A DNA stretch of 64,000 nt from Burhinus oedicnemus. Taxonomy: Eukaryota; Chordata; Aves; Charadriiformes; Burhinidae. The stretch covers positions 131,444 to 195,443 of the forward strand of contig VFFE01007017.1 in the NCBI GenBank assembly GCA_008921705.1, written 5' to 3'. Positions 63,807-64,000 of the stretch are shown here, piece after piece; the stretch's first letter is position 1; the number at the start of each line of letters is the position of its first letter. The position numbers were made by a program, and so were the translations under genes. The notes under the pieces were generated by a model. The model had not been told where the DNA came from. It searched no databases and saw nothing but the letters and a program-made list of their open reading frames with translations.

Positions 63807-64000
63807 TGTGCTGGTTTTGGCTGGGATAGAGTTAATTTTCTTCACAGTAGCTACTATGGGGCTATGTTTTGGATTTGTGCTGAAAACAGTGTTGATAATA
63901 CACCCATGTTTTAGTTACTGCTGAGCAGTGCTTACACAGTCAAGGCCTCTTCTGCTTCTCATACCACCTCGCCAGCAAGCAGGAAGGGGGGGACGTTCAG
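63807..64000 (+). mobile_element. Start of another avian ERV LTR, cut by window end
   Basis: It opens TGTGCTGGTTTTGGCTGGGA and continues with TAGAGTTAATTTTCTTCACA, a start I recognise from dispersed avian retroviral LTRs. It differs from the family at 23 and 52 kb. Whether this is a solo LTR or the edge of a longer provirus cannot be seen here. Confidence 0.8.

Noticed and set aside
1..64000. CRISPR arrays, bacterial operons, phage genes, riboswitches
   Set aside because: No regularly spaced repeats or prokaryotic gene layout. The window is vertebrate nuclear DNA.

Overview
This is a 64 kb window of a bird nuclear genome. The evidence is a split vertebrate gene with GT-AG introns, several CR1 LINE copies (the dominant avian retrotransposon) and solo LTRs of avian ERVL-like type. 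CR1 remnants also occur in other sauropsids, so the bird call rests on the combination. There is one 20-base assembly gap at 3751-3770. No bacterial or phage sequence was seen.

Region 1, 1 to about 15.4 kb, plus strand: the 3' part of one protein-coding gene, glycerol-3-phosphate acyltransferase 3 (GPAT3, formerly AGPAT9). Eleven coding exons run from 2366 to the stop codon at 14402-14404, and all splice in a consistent phase into a 398-residue fragment. The fragment carries all four acyltransferase blocks: HTSPID, VWFERSE, FPEGT and PVAI. The first coding exon, with roughly the first 45-50 residues and the promoter, lies upstream of the window. A 3' UTR of about 1 kb ends near an AATAAA at 15391.

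Region 2, about 15.4 to 64 kb: no host protein-coding gene could be supported. This is consistent with the long gene-poor interval that I recall between GPAT3 and NKX6-1 in vertebrates; that placement is inference. It holds two 5'-truncated CR1 copies in opposite orientation (18.6-19.5 kb minus, 22.1-23.1 kb plus), an older CR1 remnant (60.7-61.2 kb) and two solo LTRs of one family in opposite orientation. Each solo LTR has a perfect 5-bp target-site duplication (23.2-23.8 kb, AAAAG; 51.9-52.5 kb, GACAC). The start of a different LTR runs off the window end at 63.8 kb. There is also an unclassified inverted repeat of about 135 bp (54.5 and 55.4 kb), whose arms both carry a strong splice-donor-like site. 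Several AT-rich, repeat-free stretches look like conserved non-coding elements, but this could not be tested.

No new biological system was found. The best leads are the inverted repeat, a 54-bp block shared between one LTR and a site 2 kb away, and an in-frame tandem splice donor in GPAT3.
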